Positions 51,851 to 63,981 of a stretch of 64,000 nt of DNA are shown here, piece after piece. The stretch comes from Prosopocoilus inquinatus (lineage: Eukaryota > Arthropoda > Insecta > Coleoptera > Lucanidae). Position numbers and translations under genes: made by a program. Each line of letters starts with the position of its first letter. Position 1 is the stretch's first letter. A model generated the notes under the pieces. The model saw only the letters and a program-made list of their open reading frames with translations. It did no database searches and was not told where the DNA came from. The stretch lies in the NCBI GenBank assembly GCA_036172665.1, contig CM069870.1:27130001-27194000 (forward strand), written 5' to 3'.

Positions 51851-53205
51851 CAGGGTGTTAATAAAAAACCTATACAACGTTTGGGAGGTGATAGCAGAGA
51901 TCAAAACAAGAAAAAAATTGTAATAAATCCATGTCCGATACTCAATACAGGTTCTGCGCGCTATGTGTTCACACTTGTAGAATTTTAATTTTTTACATAA
52001 AATTCGGGATCGATAAATTAAATAAAAGGCTAAAATTTCCCACATAGCGCTGGTCACCGTACTTCCGGTTTCACCTAAAGTCTTAACAACTTTCTTATTT
52101 TAGATGGAACGGCCTGTATATTTTTACACATTTGAAATTTAGAGATCATTCCGAGTTCGAATATGTATCACTTGGTAATTTTGGTTTCCATGACAATGAA
52201 TTTTTTTTTAGAAAAATTTTATGCAAATCGTTTTGATTGCAGTGAAAACCTCGAACAGCCTCTGTACAGCTGTTTCAGCCCTTCTTGGGGCTTCTTCAGC
52301 AGAGACGTAGCTCGACATTCCCAAGCAGGGCTGAAACAGCTGTACAGAGGCTACTTGAGGTTTTCACTGCAATCAAAAACGATTTGCACAAAATTTTTCT
52401 AAAAACTTTCATTATGCTTTCACAGCAAGCATGGTCGCCTTGCATGGGGGACTTATTAGGAGCAAATCCCGCTTCAATTTGTCTATCCTACTGCAATGTC
52501 AGGTCAAAAAGCGATCGTACGATGTCGCTATTTTATCTGTTCGAATTTTTTTTGTTTTTTTAAAATTTTCAAACTTATAAATCGTGTATTTTCGTTTTAA
52601 TGCGATCAAGTAATTCGATAAGATCATTTCCTTTGATTGCATTTCAATTTTTAACATTTTTACAGCATATGAAATTTTCATTAGGTCGTAAGAAATTCCA
52701 TTAGAAAAAATAGGTTACGACCTAATGAAAATTTATATGCTGCAAAAATGTTAAAAAAACCAAATTGCAGTCAAAGGAAATGGCTTTCTCGAATTACTTG
52801 ATCGTATTAGAACGAAAATACACGATTTATAGCTTTGAAAATTAAAAAAAAATTTTAAAAATTTCATTGTCAAAGAATATAAATAAAATTACCAACATAT
52901 TCTGACTGATCTGTGGATTACAAATATGTAAAATTATACAGGTCGTTCCATTCAAAATAAGAAAGTTAATATCACTTCCGGTGAAACCGGAACTCGTATG
53001 GTGGCCAGTGCTACGTCGGAAATTTTAGCTTTTTATTTAATTTATGGATCCCGAATTTTAAGTAAAAACTTAAAATTTTAGAAAGGTGAACACAGCGTGG
53101 ACATTTTGTATTGAGTATCGGACATGGGTTTATTAGAGTTTTTTTATTGTTTTAATCTGTACTATCACCTGTCAAACGTTGTATAGGTATTTTATTAGTA
53201 CCCTG
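51851..53205. mobile_element. Long palindromic foldback element with R1 inserted in one arm
   Basis: The ends CAGGGTGTTAATAAAAAACC and the inverse CAGGGTACTAATAAAATACC are flanked by TA (51849-51850, 53206-53207). The right arm (about 52700-53205) pairs with 51851-52209 plus 52543-52690, including TCCGATACTCAATAC, ACTTCCGGTTTCACC and ATTAGGTCGTAA at the centre. The 333 bp that break the left arm are an R1 copy. No transposase recognised. Confidence 0.87.
52210..52542 (+). repeat. R1 repeat copy with possible 11 bp target duplication
   Basis: It lies between two copies of GAATTTTTTTT (52198-52208 and 52543-52553) and is absent from the mirrored arm, so it defines one complete unit of about 333 bp. 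It contains its own internal hairpin: GCAAATCGTTTTGATTGCAG and GCCTCTGTACAGCTGTTTCA face their inverses at 52320-52390. The tail is CCTTGCATGGGGGACTTATT then AGGTCAAAAAGCGATCGTA. Confidence 0.8.
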
Positions 53206-53512
53206 TATAATTTTAATACTTCTGCTGTAAATTGTTTTTGCGAATGCGAATATGTGTATTTCGTTCGTTCTGTGCTTATTATGCCGTCCCGTATAAAACG
53301 CTACTGCGACGAAACAAGTTCTCATTAATTTTTTTAAATGTTTTACAAACAAATTTCAATTTTCAAGAACAGTACAGCTTCAAGGGCAGAAAGCAAACGA
53401 ATTGAATAAGTATGTGTCTCATACATCTTCTGTTATTTTCTTTATTCTTTATTGCATTTAATAAGTTTTCAGAGTAGGTACTTAACATTTTTTATAAAGT
53501 CAAAGTATGTTA

Positions 53513-53640
53513 TAGTTATAAATAGATAAAATAGTGACATCTTACGATCGCTTTTTGACCTGACATTGCAGTATAGTTATAGTTATAAACAGATAAAATA
53601 GCGACATCTTACTATCGCTTTTTGACCTGACATTGCAGTA
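53513..53640 (-). repeat. Tandem R1-tail fragments
   Basis: Two consecutive copies of AGATAAAATAGYGACATCTT, then ATCGCTTTTTGACCTGACAT and TGCAG (about 53526-53574 and 53588-53638). They match the reverse complement of the R1 right edge. Confidence 0.8.
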
Positions 53641-53687
53641 GTTATAGTTACAGTTAATATGGCTAAATAAACAGAACGATAGAGGCT

Positions 53688-54036
53688 ATTCTGTATCGAG
53701 TACGTTAAATTTAAAGGACTGTTGCTATGGTAACGACCAATGATAAAGCTTGATGATTGTTTGTTACCATAGCAACCAATCATCAAGTCTTGTGATTGAT
53801 TGTTACCAGAGCAGCAGATCTTTAAATTTAACAGCAACATCCTAGGATCGCAATTGCGATTATCCTTGATCGAATCGTTTTGGTTTGTAGTGGAACTGTC
53901 GAGCTAGGCTTCTGCTGATGAAGCCCTAAACAGGGCTGAAACAGCTGTACAGGGGCTGTTCGAGGGATTCACTGAAATCAAAAGCGATTAGCAACAAAAA
54001 AAAAATTTAATTTAACGTACTCGATACAGAATCGCC
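53688..54036. repeat. Foldback with CTGTATCGAGTACGTTAAAT ends, containing R1 and a second hairpin
   Basis: ATTCTGTATCGAGTACGTTA (about 53691) is mirrored by TAACGTACTCGATACAGAAT (about 54013). Inside are a smaller hairpin (53710-53832, with TTTAAATTTAA at both ends) and an R1 segment (GGGCTGAAACAGCTGTACAG, near 53935). Confidence 0.75.
53721..53776. promoter_or_regulatory. Two perfect RFX X-box-like motifs
   Basis: GTTGCTATGGTAAC (53721-53734) and GTTACCATAGCAAC (53763-53776) both fit the X-box consensus GTHNYYATRRNAAC bound by RFX factors. A weaker GTTACCAGAGCAGC follows at 53802. They are the two arms of a hairpin repeat, so the match may come from the palindrome alone. No gene start is nearby. 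Confidence 0.3.
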
Positions 54037-54040
54037 CTTC

Positions 54041-54208
54041 ATGGGAGATATGGAGATATCATGTTCAAATGAATTAAATTTGAAATTTTTGATAATCGAT
54101 GAAGAAGAACTAAATATAATGCAAATGAAATTCGAAAACTTCAACAGAAGATATCAAAAAATCATTGCATTTTTGATACCGGCAGTAGTTGATAGACTTC
54201 TTTTATAA
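54041..54208 (+). CDS. Small hypothetical open frame, 55 codons
   Basis: MGDMEISCSNELNLKFLIID leads into EEELNIMQMKFENFNRRYQK and a hydrophobic end IIAFLIPAVVDRLLL. It starts 5 bp after a foldback repeat and is followed about 60 bp later by a run of 14 A. Its composition looks more like protein than the flanking AT-rich DNA. I do not recognise it. It could be the last exon or C-terminal relic of a transposon or gene truncated by the repeat. Confidence 0.3.
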   Translation: MGDMEISCSNELNLKFLIIDEEELNIMQMKFENFNRRYQKIIAFLIPAVVDRLLL

Positions 54209-57200
54209 GAATATGAGCTGAAAGGAGCACCATCAAATTATACAAAAAAGTAATTTCAATAAAAAAAAAAAAAAACTAATATAATGTGGATGACTAAATT
54301 AAAGTATCCTATGCCATTACAGTGAATTTTTGGAAAATTCCTTGAATGAGCAACGTAAACTTTAGGAACTAATTTTATTGAATTTGGGAAATATGTTTAT
54401 TTTACAGATATGTACTAAGTATTGCATTTCAAATAAAAAATAGATAGATAATAATGGAGTGAATTTTATTTATTTTAAAGAATATAATGTGCAAACCTGT
54501 AATAACTATTCTAGAGGTAAATTTTTTACTTTAGCTGGAAGTTTCCTTTTTGTTGTCCCGACTTTAAACTGAATAGGTATTTTTAACACGCAGTATATAT
54601 GATCTTCAAGTAGAAACACTGTTATAAAAAAAATTCACCGAAAACTAAATCATGTGGATAAAATAACTTCTAACAAACCACTTCGATACTTATTTTGGTA
54701 TTAATAACTTTTATTTCAAGGCCATAAAATGAAATAAGAATCGGAGAAGTACAACGAGAAATGATTAATACGTAAATTTATCTCGAGAAATAAACGCATC
54801 AATATCTAATGTAACTACAATGTCCACAAATTTGGGCAAACAAACTGGTAAGCATAATTAGTCTGTCAACAAGAATAATCAACCAGAAGCTTGTCGAAAT
54901 GGTTTAATATTTAAGTAACTGGTGTATTGCAACGCTTTCAGTTATGCTCCTGTTTATGAGCAGACGGAATTTCACTTGAACGTCATTACTGTACACAAAC
55001 TTCGTGCATGTATGTCAACACAGCTCTCGTACTAATAGCTCAGTTAAATCCCCATTTCAAACTACCTCTTAGTTTGGGTCTGTTGCTTGTAATTTAGCGC
55101 ATTGTTGCAGAGGCGGATAACAAAAGCGTAACGCTAATAAATTTTAATATGCTATGCTTGGGACGGTTTAACACGGCAAACAATGAAATCGGCAAGCAAT
55201 AATTCACAGAGAGAAGGTTTTCAGTGTCGGGCAAATATTTAAATAGCAGGCGCCAGATACAAGAGATAAAGTGAAAATTCGACGTTACTCAAAGTTCTCG
55301 TGCAGACAGTTCGTTAAATGCAGCAAGCGACCGTCCATTGTTTAGGAAACAAGTCATTCAAGAACAGAATTAATTAGCGACGTCTAATTGAACTATTTAA
55401 GGAAGGATGACTAATAGATATTAAGACTAAACAGTAGTTGGAGTATACAGCATTCTACTCTTAATCGGCAGTATAGGGTTTTACGGACTGTATCTGTCAC
55501 TTACTGTCCTTCGCTACTCTCTTGTAATAATGCTCTTTCAATATATTGGAGCTGTCACAACGCAATTGATTCTTTCGGACATCCAACTTGTGTATGTATA
55601 CATAAGAAATGAATCATAATTTCCATTTTGGACTCAAAGGAGGTTGATTTTTGAAAAGTCTTTGATAAATATATTTCTTGCAAATTCATGCTTGAATGAC
55701 CTTAGTACATATGCTCCTAACGGGTCACACATTTATTCTGAATCATCCTGTATACAGGTCAAACAAAATATAGTGTTACTGTATAAAAAGAAAACATGGA
55801 TGACCTCTTATTTGCCTCTTACACTACTTCACTAACCCTATTTATTAATTTTTTATATAAAAATGAAGATAAGAAAAATATAAAATCAATGTATCCGAAG
55901 ATGCAACTGACAAAATATATAATTTAAAAAGTTAAATTGTTTTTCATTAAAATTAATACTTAAATGGAAGACAGGTCCTATATTGAAAGAAAACTGAAAA
56001 GCACATTTTGAAAAGCACAAAAGCTTTCCGGAAAAATTTAATTTACGTTACCAGTGCTGAGTGCTGATATAATAACTCTTAAACGGGTGAGCAGTCGCAT
56101 ATTTTCTGAATCTTTTACGCAAGAATATATGAATCGAAATGGAATCCAATTTCTTTTGGGACACGTGAAGGGATATATTCGAGGAAATCGCTTCGAATCG
56201 AAATTATAAAAGGCACATTCTTACGTAATACCACGACGTTTCCTGATTATCGTCTTTTCATTTTAATAATTGAGACGTTTATGTATCTTGACTGTGAAAT
56301 AAAATTTATATCGAGATATCTTTATATCGCGACTTCGTGCAAAATAGAAACGAGAAAGATGAAAGAAAGTCTCTTCACCGGGGTGCATGCAACATGACCG
56401 TAAAAAGCGCATTAAACCTTCTGTTATAAAATTTTTATATTTATACCAAACAAAGCGTTTATTACCGTTTCAAATTTGCCATATCGGGAGTTATAACGCA
56501 TTTAAATTTCAATTTTGCTAAAAGTTATATAAGTTAATTTTCATTTTTTTCTTCTAAAACTTCTATTATTTTATTACTTTATTCTCAATACGACAATGAA
56601 TGAATTCTAAGAGCTGAGAAAATTCAAACTACTTCGAATATGCAAATCGTCCTTTACTAATTGTAAGTGTATCTGTGATATTAGGTATTAGTTACAAACA
56701 GTGGCGGTTCGTGCTATAGAAATGCGGGTTAGCAACAAGCACCAATTTATTACGGGTCATACAGGTTTCAAATTATTAACTGCACACGCTTTACGCTAAA
56801 ACATTTATTTTTACACACCGGTATTTAATATAATAAAATAAAATGAAACAAGTTTTAATTTTATAACATCATCCAGCTAGATAATCTTTGAATCATTAGC
56901 ATTTGACGTTAGGAAAATTTTTTGCTCTTGAAATCGTACGATAATTCTAAAAATATAACACAAAAATACAGATACAGGGTATCTCAAATTGAGTAGCCAA
57001 TGAATGAATTTCGAAATTCCGGAAACTCTCTGGATGGTTCATATTTATCTAAAAATATATTTGATTTTTAGTAATACCGAAAAATTTCTCAATTTGATTT
57101 GAAGGTATGCCGAAGCATTTCAAACATCAAGATGTATTCGTGAGAGAGCTAGACAGACACCGTATGACTTATCGAATTTTGTCTTAGGAATGCAAAAATT

Positions 57201-57841
57201 AACAATATTTGAAATAAATGAAAATTGAATCTGATATGGGAATCGTGTTCGTCCAAATGCGGCATTTTTAATGAACTCATACGAGCTGCATCGAAATGAG
57301 TTTTGCATGTTAAAGTTTCATAAAAACAAACCCTTTTAAAATGACACGGTTGCGAATTTTGCCCCGCAAATTGCAGCGCTGCGCATATAATACAACGTAA
57401 TTGTTAATTTATTCCAACGAAATGCAAATTCATCGCAATTTAACTCGGCAAATCCATTTATCGTTTATGGATATCGCTCGGTATGGTAGTGGAAATAAAT
57501 CAAGTTTAATATATGTTTACGTAAATTACGAATGGAGTACATACATCATTTTCGTTGTTATTGCCGCGTCTGCAACGTAGATCAAGAAATATATGTGTTA
57601 CATGCATTCTCACCACTAAAATACGTAAAAATAGGAGTTTTTGGTATGAGAAATATTATTTTTACTAACTTATTATTAACTTTTGTTATGACACATAAAA
57701 TTTGAAGAAAATCATCTATTCATTTTAAAACATTCCAGATTGTTTTATTGCAATTAAGAAAATCTGTAATTTCATGTTTACTCTGTTCTCCAATGTGACT
57801 ATTTAGAAAATTCATTAATGAATCAGTTTAAAAAAAAATAT
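54209..57841. other. AT-rich stretch without recognised genes
   Basis: No domain-bearing frames. The A-run near 54260-54275 may be an old poly(A) tail. Near 55228, AATATTTAAATAG is a TATA-like string, followed about 80 bp on by a short frame starting MQQATVHC, but nothing supports a gene. CAGGGTATCTCAAATTGAGT near 56985 looks like a single terminus of the 16.1 kb foldback family. Confidence 0.4.
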
Positions 57842-58045
57842 GCTCGGTTTCTGAAACGATCTATAACTTTACGTAAAGATAAATTCAAAATAAATTCACT
57901 GTAACTTCTAAGACCGGTTTCTCAAAATATTATCTACTGACAAAGTACAGATAAAGCAACTTTAACAGTTTATGCTTTTCATAAAGTTATATTTCAGTAA
58001 AATTTATCTTTTACGTAAAGTTATTAATTGTTTCAGAACAGATCA
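57842..58045. repeat. Hairpin MITE with CGGTTTCTGAAAC end
   Basis: GTTTCTGAAACGATCTATAA, then CTTTACGTAAAGATAAATT, faces AATTTATCTTTTACGTAAAG and TTGTTTCAGAACAGA. A second GACCGGTTTCTCAAAATATT at 57913 suggests another piece of the same class. Confidence 0.65.
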
Positions 58046-60133
58046 TAAATCTAATAAAACTAAACTAAGAAAACATAAAGAAATAACATATAAATTAGAT
58101 AATAATTAAGGATTCAAGACTTTTTTCTACATTGCACTAGAATATAACATACGTATAAAAGAATTATGTAGCACATTTACACCAAACACAAGAAAAAATA
58201 TGTTTTAAAAAATTCAGAAGATACATTGTTTTGCAACGTGTCCATGTATTAACTTAACAAAACGAAATACTAATTTTTAAATATGTATAAATACTAGAAA
58301 TGTTTCAATTTCAATTTAAACTCTGTCTAGAAATATCAAATTTCTTAATTTTATGTTGCAGAAGTTTGTGTTCTTCCTCTGAACAGGTCGATTCGTGGAG
58401 ACATTGTGTAAGAAAACCATTTTCATAAACATTACAATTGAAGAGCATTCACGCAAAACTTGATAAATAAAAAATTAGGAAATTTGAGTTAGACAAGGAA
58501 TTCGGAGTTTATGACTAAGTTGCATCATCTGGTTAGGCCTGATTCATTCAAAACTTTATATTTCATTACGAAAAAAATACTAAACCTTAAGGGTTCAAGC
58601 AAAACTTAATATGTCCCTAACATTAGGATTTTATGCTGATACTCAACCAAAACTCAATAAGTCCATGCTCTATTTCATTCAAAACTTTATAAGTCGACGG
58701 TGTTCAAACAAAACTCAGTATATCCAAATATATTTTGATTTCTAAGGTAAGTTTTCCACTAATTATTAATCTGACTTAAAGAATTGGTGTACTAGGGAAA
58801 TATAATATTTAGAAATTTTAGTAAAGGTAGTATAGCCGTTACACGGATTATAAGAAAAACATAATTTCTGAAAATTATGAGAAAGTGACTTATCAAGCTA
58901 TGCGTGAATGCTCTTCCATTGGTTTTTATGTACATACAAATATCGATGGTTGTGGAAGAGATTAATTGAACAATCAATTTCGCAATACAAAGGTTGCATT
59001 TAGTTTCATCCGTGCTCGGTTAGTCCAGAGCCATATAATTCAGTCGGTGGCATTTTGCACAACTAACGGCATTTCAGTACACGACCGTAAATCAATATTC
59101 AATTGAACACGTCGAAAAATTCATACAAAATATTTAATAACTTCGGAAACGGCAATTGTTTACCCTGATATTTATCGACATAACTTGGATGCGATAAAAC
59201 TAATAAGTAAAGATCACATTGTCCCTATTATTTACAACACAGATCTGCTTAGTTCCCTTTCTTCTTTAATGATTTCTATGAATACTGTCTTTTTTGTTGT
59301 AAAGAAATTATTAATTAAGTAGTAGTACAATATATTGCTCAAGAGGCCGAAGGAGCGAAGAACCATGATTGTGAATTTGAAAACACCTGTGTCCGGAAAA
59401 ATAGTCTACCAGCATATTAATAAACCATACAAAAAATGAGCTTCACAGCACTTTATTTAGCAGTGTCCCCAGTCCTTCAAAGTTAAGGAATTTGTGGTAT
59501 CAATTGAGGTGAATGGAATTTTTGTTTTATTTTTTTAATTTGTCTTTTCCTATAGTCAAAATGATTACTTAACAAAACCTAAACATTGTCGTACACTTTT
59601 TGAAAGATTATCAAACGCCGAAAATCTAAGGATGGATTTATAAGAGTAAGATTACATCTCGAATGCAATACCAAAATCTGAAGCAAACATCTCATTTTAA
59701 ACTTGAGATTATTTTAGTATAATTCTTCCTGTGATATACATTGTATTGATTTGTGTATCAGACAGGAGGTAGCACGTACAATTAAATGTTTGCAAATATT
59801 GGCTCTCTTGTACGGAGGTGTCGAAAAGTTTTAAGACGAAATGAAATACTCCTGGCCCTACAAATATCCGTGCTTTGCAATTATGAACCTTAACAACATT
59901 TAGCCGGCTGACCTTTTTTTATGGTACGGCCGGCGGCAAGCTCAATAGATAAATATTGGTTACGGTTTCCAGTAATAATAACAGGTATCGTTGGTCCTAT
60001 GACAATATACAATGGAATGATTATCTCTTTCGGCAGTATGTGTTCTGCGTTCCATTTCCGAACGAAATTAAACAAAACTTTCCAACACAGGAAATTGTTC
60101 AATACTAAAAGATAATTAGTTCGCAGCTTCTTA
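58046..60133. other. AT-rich stretch
   Basis: No gene recognised. AAGAGCATTCACGCAAAACTTG near 58440 closely repeats 38662-38690 (with GACGAACTTCGAATTAGA-like continuation), a dispersed repeat of unknown kind. Confidence 0.4.
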
Positions 60134-60135
60134 TA

Positions 60136-60345
60136 CACAGAGAAAAATCAATAGTAAAAAGTAACACAAATTGCAGTCAGAATAAAGACAGAAACAAATT
60201 GTAGCAAATATTAACACAATTGTAGTAAATATTAGCACAATTGTAGTAAATAGTCCCACAATTGTGCGAATATTTGCTACAATTTGTTTCTGTCTTCATT
60301 CTAGCTACAATTTGTGTTACAATTTACTATTGATTTTTTTCTGTG
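60136..60345. repeat. Near-perfect hairpin MITE, 210 bp
   Basis: CACAGAGAAAAATCAATAGT and ACTATTGATTTTTTTCTGTG form the ends, flanked by TA (60134-60135, 60346-60347). The arms continue through ACAGAAACAAATTGTAGCAA to a loop with three repeats of ACAATTGTAGTAAAT-like units. Few mismatches, so relatively young. Confidence 0.9.
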
Positions 60346-60634
60346 TACTTACACATTAAATTGGGATAATACACGGTATTACCGGAAACTTTCCAGAATA
60401 CCAACATTTTACATATGTAATAGGATGTAGAGGTATAAAATCCTTCCTGCGCAAGATAATTAAACAGGATTAAATATTAGGGACAATATCCTACTTAGTA
60501 TTAATTTTCATTTTCTTATTAGATGCTTAAATTCCTCAATTTATATTTAAATTCCTGGTTTCATGAACAGAAATTTGCATCACTTTTAAGAATATTCTTT
60601 ATCATACGTTTTCATGAATTAATTTATATAACAG

Positions 60635-60760
60635 TAAGGTCCGATTTCATAATAGAACTTTAAATTTAAAGTTATTTTAACCTAAGAAAATACATTTGTT
60701 TCCCTATTCTTAAATTGACTTAACGCTTCCTTAAAGTCTGATTATGAAAACGGCCAATTA
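60635..60760. repeat. Hairpin MITE with GGTCCGATTTC end
   Basis: TAAGGTCCGATTTCATAATA at the left is mirrored by GATTATGAAAACGGCCAATT. TTTAAATTTAAAGTTATT inner similarity to TTAAGTCAATTTAA is partial. Confidence 0.65.
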
Positions 60761-63700
60761 AAAATTAATGTGTCATAAAAAAAAAAACTTTCTTACTCAT
60801 TCGATTTATATAGAAAAAAATAGGATAATAAAATAATTTTGGTTTATTTAACTCGTTTTGTTTGACTCTGTATAATAGTTTGATCTAAATTAGCGTTGGA
60901 AATTTTAAATTGCGACACATGAAACATAAAAAGTATTTGCCTTTTCCGATCACTTCGTTTATTTATTATTCAACAAAAATAACACGTTCAAACTTAAATT
61001 TAAATTTAAACTCATTCCGAACTTATGGCAGTTTAAAACATTCTGATTTAAAATCTTTCAATTTTGTTAACAATTTAAATATGAAAATCTAAATTGAATC
61101 ATAAAAAATACAGAATACAACAAAGCCCGGGTAGGCATTATTTTTATTAACATTAAACTAAAAACAATTAACAAACTAAACATGACTTCACAAAATATAA
61201 CTATATACCTGAATTAATTTTATTAATAATTACTGTCATAATACATTACAAATTACGCAGTTCTCATTACCTGGAATTTCCTTATTCAATGCTTAACAGA
61301 TTACCTGCTCTCGTGAATGAATTTTATGACCCTGCTCATCCCCTGGTCAAGAGGAGAGAGAAACGGGGAGGCTCAAATGCAGAAGGTTCTAAATTCAGAC
61401 GGGCTATTTCATTAAGGCTCAAATTCCAACAGATTTACTGCTTTTCGTCTTAAAAGTTTTCGACAGTAGTGTACAGAGTGGACCATTTTTGATGGTTTTA
61501 CAAGGTTTCTCAGTTATTTATAGGAATAGAAGAAAACCATTTTCGCGACCCAATGCTATTTTTTGAGGACAAACTCAGTGGAGAAAACAAAAGTTAGCTA
61601 TCTCGATTCGTTCGGGAAATATCGGCCGAAAACGACTTTTTCCGAAAAATTATTTGTCACAATATCTCAGTTGTTTAACAAGATATTTTGAAAATTCAAA
61701 AACTATTTTATTCAGAAATTAATGTAGATTTCGCTGACGTTATTGTCTTTTGTAAAAACTGCGCCAGTTCTGCGAAACAGATTATAGCTTTCTAATTTTA
61801 AATAGAAACCGTAGTTGGCTATGACACAAATAAATTGCTTGTTTCATGAGGTTTTCAAAAAATAAAATTTGATATAATTATTTTTATAAATAACAAAGAT
61901 ATTAATTTGCATTATTTTTCAGTACCTATCAAGCTATCTATGACACTAGAAATAAAAGAAAATTCAGTTGTTTTCTTCAAAAATCTATTATTAGAATAAA
62001 TAATACAGGTAATTAAATTTAACAAAATAAATATCTAATGCTATTAGAGAACTTATAAAACTACAAGTAATGTTAATATGGATTAAGTTTCAATGCAGTT
62101 TTGAATTATATGTTGTATGTTCCTTTAAAGTTATTAAACCGTAAAGTTTATATTATCAAAAATTTTTAGACATTTATTTCACTCTTATTACATTTACTAA
62201 TATTACATTTATTAATATATAAAAGTTCTTGAAAGCATTATTAAACTTAAGAAATATCCGACATTTTAATAATTCCTTAAAGAAATACATTTATTTATAC
62301 AATTTAAAATTTACAGAAATCTCTTAATCTCTTACATTAACACATTAATAATTAAAGAAATATTCAAATTTCATGTTCTATGCTAAGTTTGTTATTGTTA
62401 TTGTTATTTTGAAAAAAAAAATTAATTATTTTCAACGCTTTTCTGCAAACTATAAGGAACCGTATACAAACTTTGCTAAAGGAATTTGAGATTTTGCTTA
62501 TAGCTTTATTATAAAAAAGAACAAATTAACAAAAATGTACAAATAAAACATAAATGAAACAAAAATTCACTTCATTCCAAAGTCCATAAAGTCCAATCGA
62601 ACTCAATTTTCTTGTCGCTTATGAATATCGTTGTAGACCACTTTTTCGCACACAGGCGGATTCAAATTTTAAAGTAATGTTTTATCGCTCAGGTCTATTG
62701 CCCAAAAAGAGTTTGATAATAAAGCGGGAATTTTCATAGAATAATTACCCTCATGCAAAAATTAATTTTTAAAAAATATTTGCTTTTCTAAAGATTTTTA
62801 TACAGCAAATAGATTTCTTTTGTAGCTAATTTTTAAAACATACTTGTAAATTAATAAGTGCTTCTTCAGGCACTACAAAAATGCTTAGAATTGCCAGAAG
62901 ACCTGGTTTGTATTTCCTGGTAACTGTACCGAGGATGGTGCTTCAAGTGTGAAGATTGTATGCCAAGGAAGGTTTTAAAAATCGTCAAACAGTGACAACT
63001 TCATTGATAAATAAAACAATGAACCATCGAGTGTCAACTGTCATTTTTGCCGGAAGCAAATAAAATGTTGTATTTTAAACCCAACTCTGAAAAAAAGTCA
63101 AAATGAAATTTCATGACGTGGTCTATACTTCAACAATACTTTTTTATCATTAATGAAAGTCCACTGATAAAATATTTGCATGCCCAGTACCTTTTGGCTG
63201 CGATGCATTAACTTTTCACCAATATGACAGAGTGATAACAAGAAATAACAATAATCACTGAATGTAAATGGATGCGATTGATGATTCGACAATTTTCTTG
63301 GATTAGGGCAGTTAAATAGTACCTCATTGAACAATTGTATTTCACTTTACTGAAACTTATTAGGTTGGATATAGTAAATATAATCCTTGCCTGACAGAAA
63401 ATAAAAAACTTTAAACTTCCAAATAAAATATAAATTCTGGTGTACATAAAGAAACACTTTAGACTCTTACGCCTGTGATGTTCGAAATTTTCTGTCCGCA
63501 ATTGTATGTTTATGGAAACGAATAGTACAGTTGTGGCCTTTGAAAATTAGTACACTTTGGCAAACTGATCCTAAATCTGTTTCTAACCATGACTCAGATC
63601 ACTATGGATTTGTTAAATTTGATACTGATATAAAAATGATAGTTGAAGTTTTGATTTACACTTTACAAAATTAAGAATCTTTGACATTGATGCGACTATA

Positions 63701-63847
63701 CGAATAAAGTGCTTTATCATTTTATACAAACGTGGGTATAAAATACGAGAAGAGCCAGCTCGTAGTATCCCCCACTCGTCGACGGTAAATGGAACTTTAA
63801 TTTCAATATATCGTTTTGACAACTTACAGCGCGAATCATTTAAAATG
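60761..63847. other. AT-rich stretch without recognised genes
   Basis: Short open frames only, with no domains. GTACAGAGTGGACCATTTTT near 61470 resembles a single foldback terminus without a partner in the window. The minus-strand frame at 63613-63822 has a slightly protein-like start but no recognisable motif. Confidence 0.4.
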
Positions 63848-63981
63848 CTGCTCTGTTCAAAAGTAAGGCTTCTGTGATCAAAACAAAGGCCGATTTGTTT
63901 TGCAAAGACGTAATCGCAATCGGCCTTTATTTGTTTGCTTGTTTGTTTGATAACAGCGGCTTTACTGTGGAACAGGGCGAC
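63848..63981. repeat. Hairpin MITE, about 134 bp
   Basis: GCTGCTCTGTTCAAAAGTAA, then GGCTTCTGTGATCAAAAC, faces GTTTGATAACAGCGGCTTTA and CTGTGGAACAGGGCGAC. An inner pair AAGGCCGATT / AATCGGCCTT closes the stem. Confidence 0.8.

Noticed and set aside
55220..55390. Possible promoter with TATA-like AATATTTAAATAG and short frame MQQATVHC
   Set aside because: Such strings are expected by chance in AT-rich DNA; no downstream gene or splice structure was found.
63613..63822. Minus-strand frame near the right edge
   Set aside because: No recognisable motif; composition is ambiguous and there is no splice or start context support.
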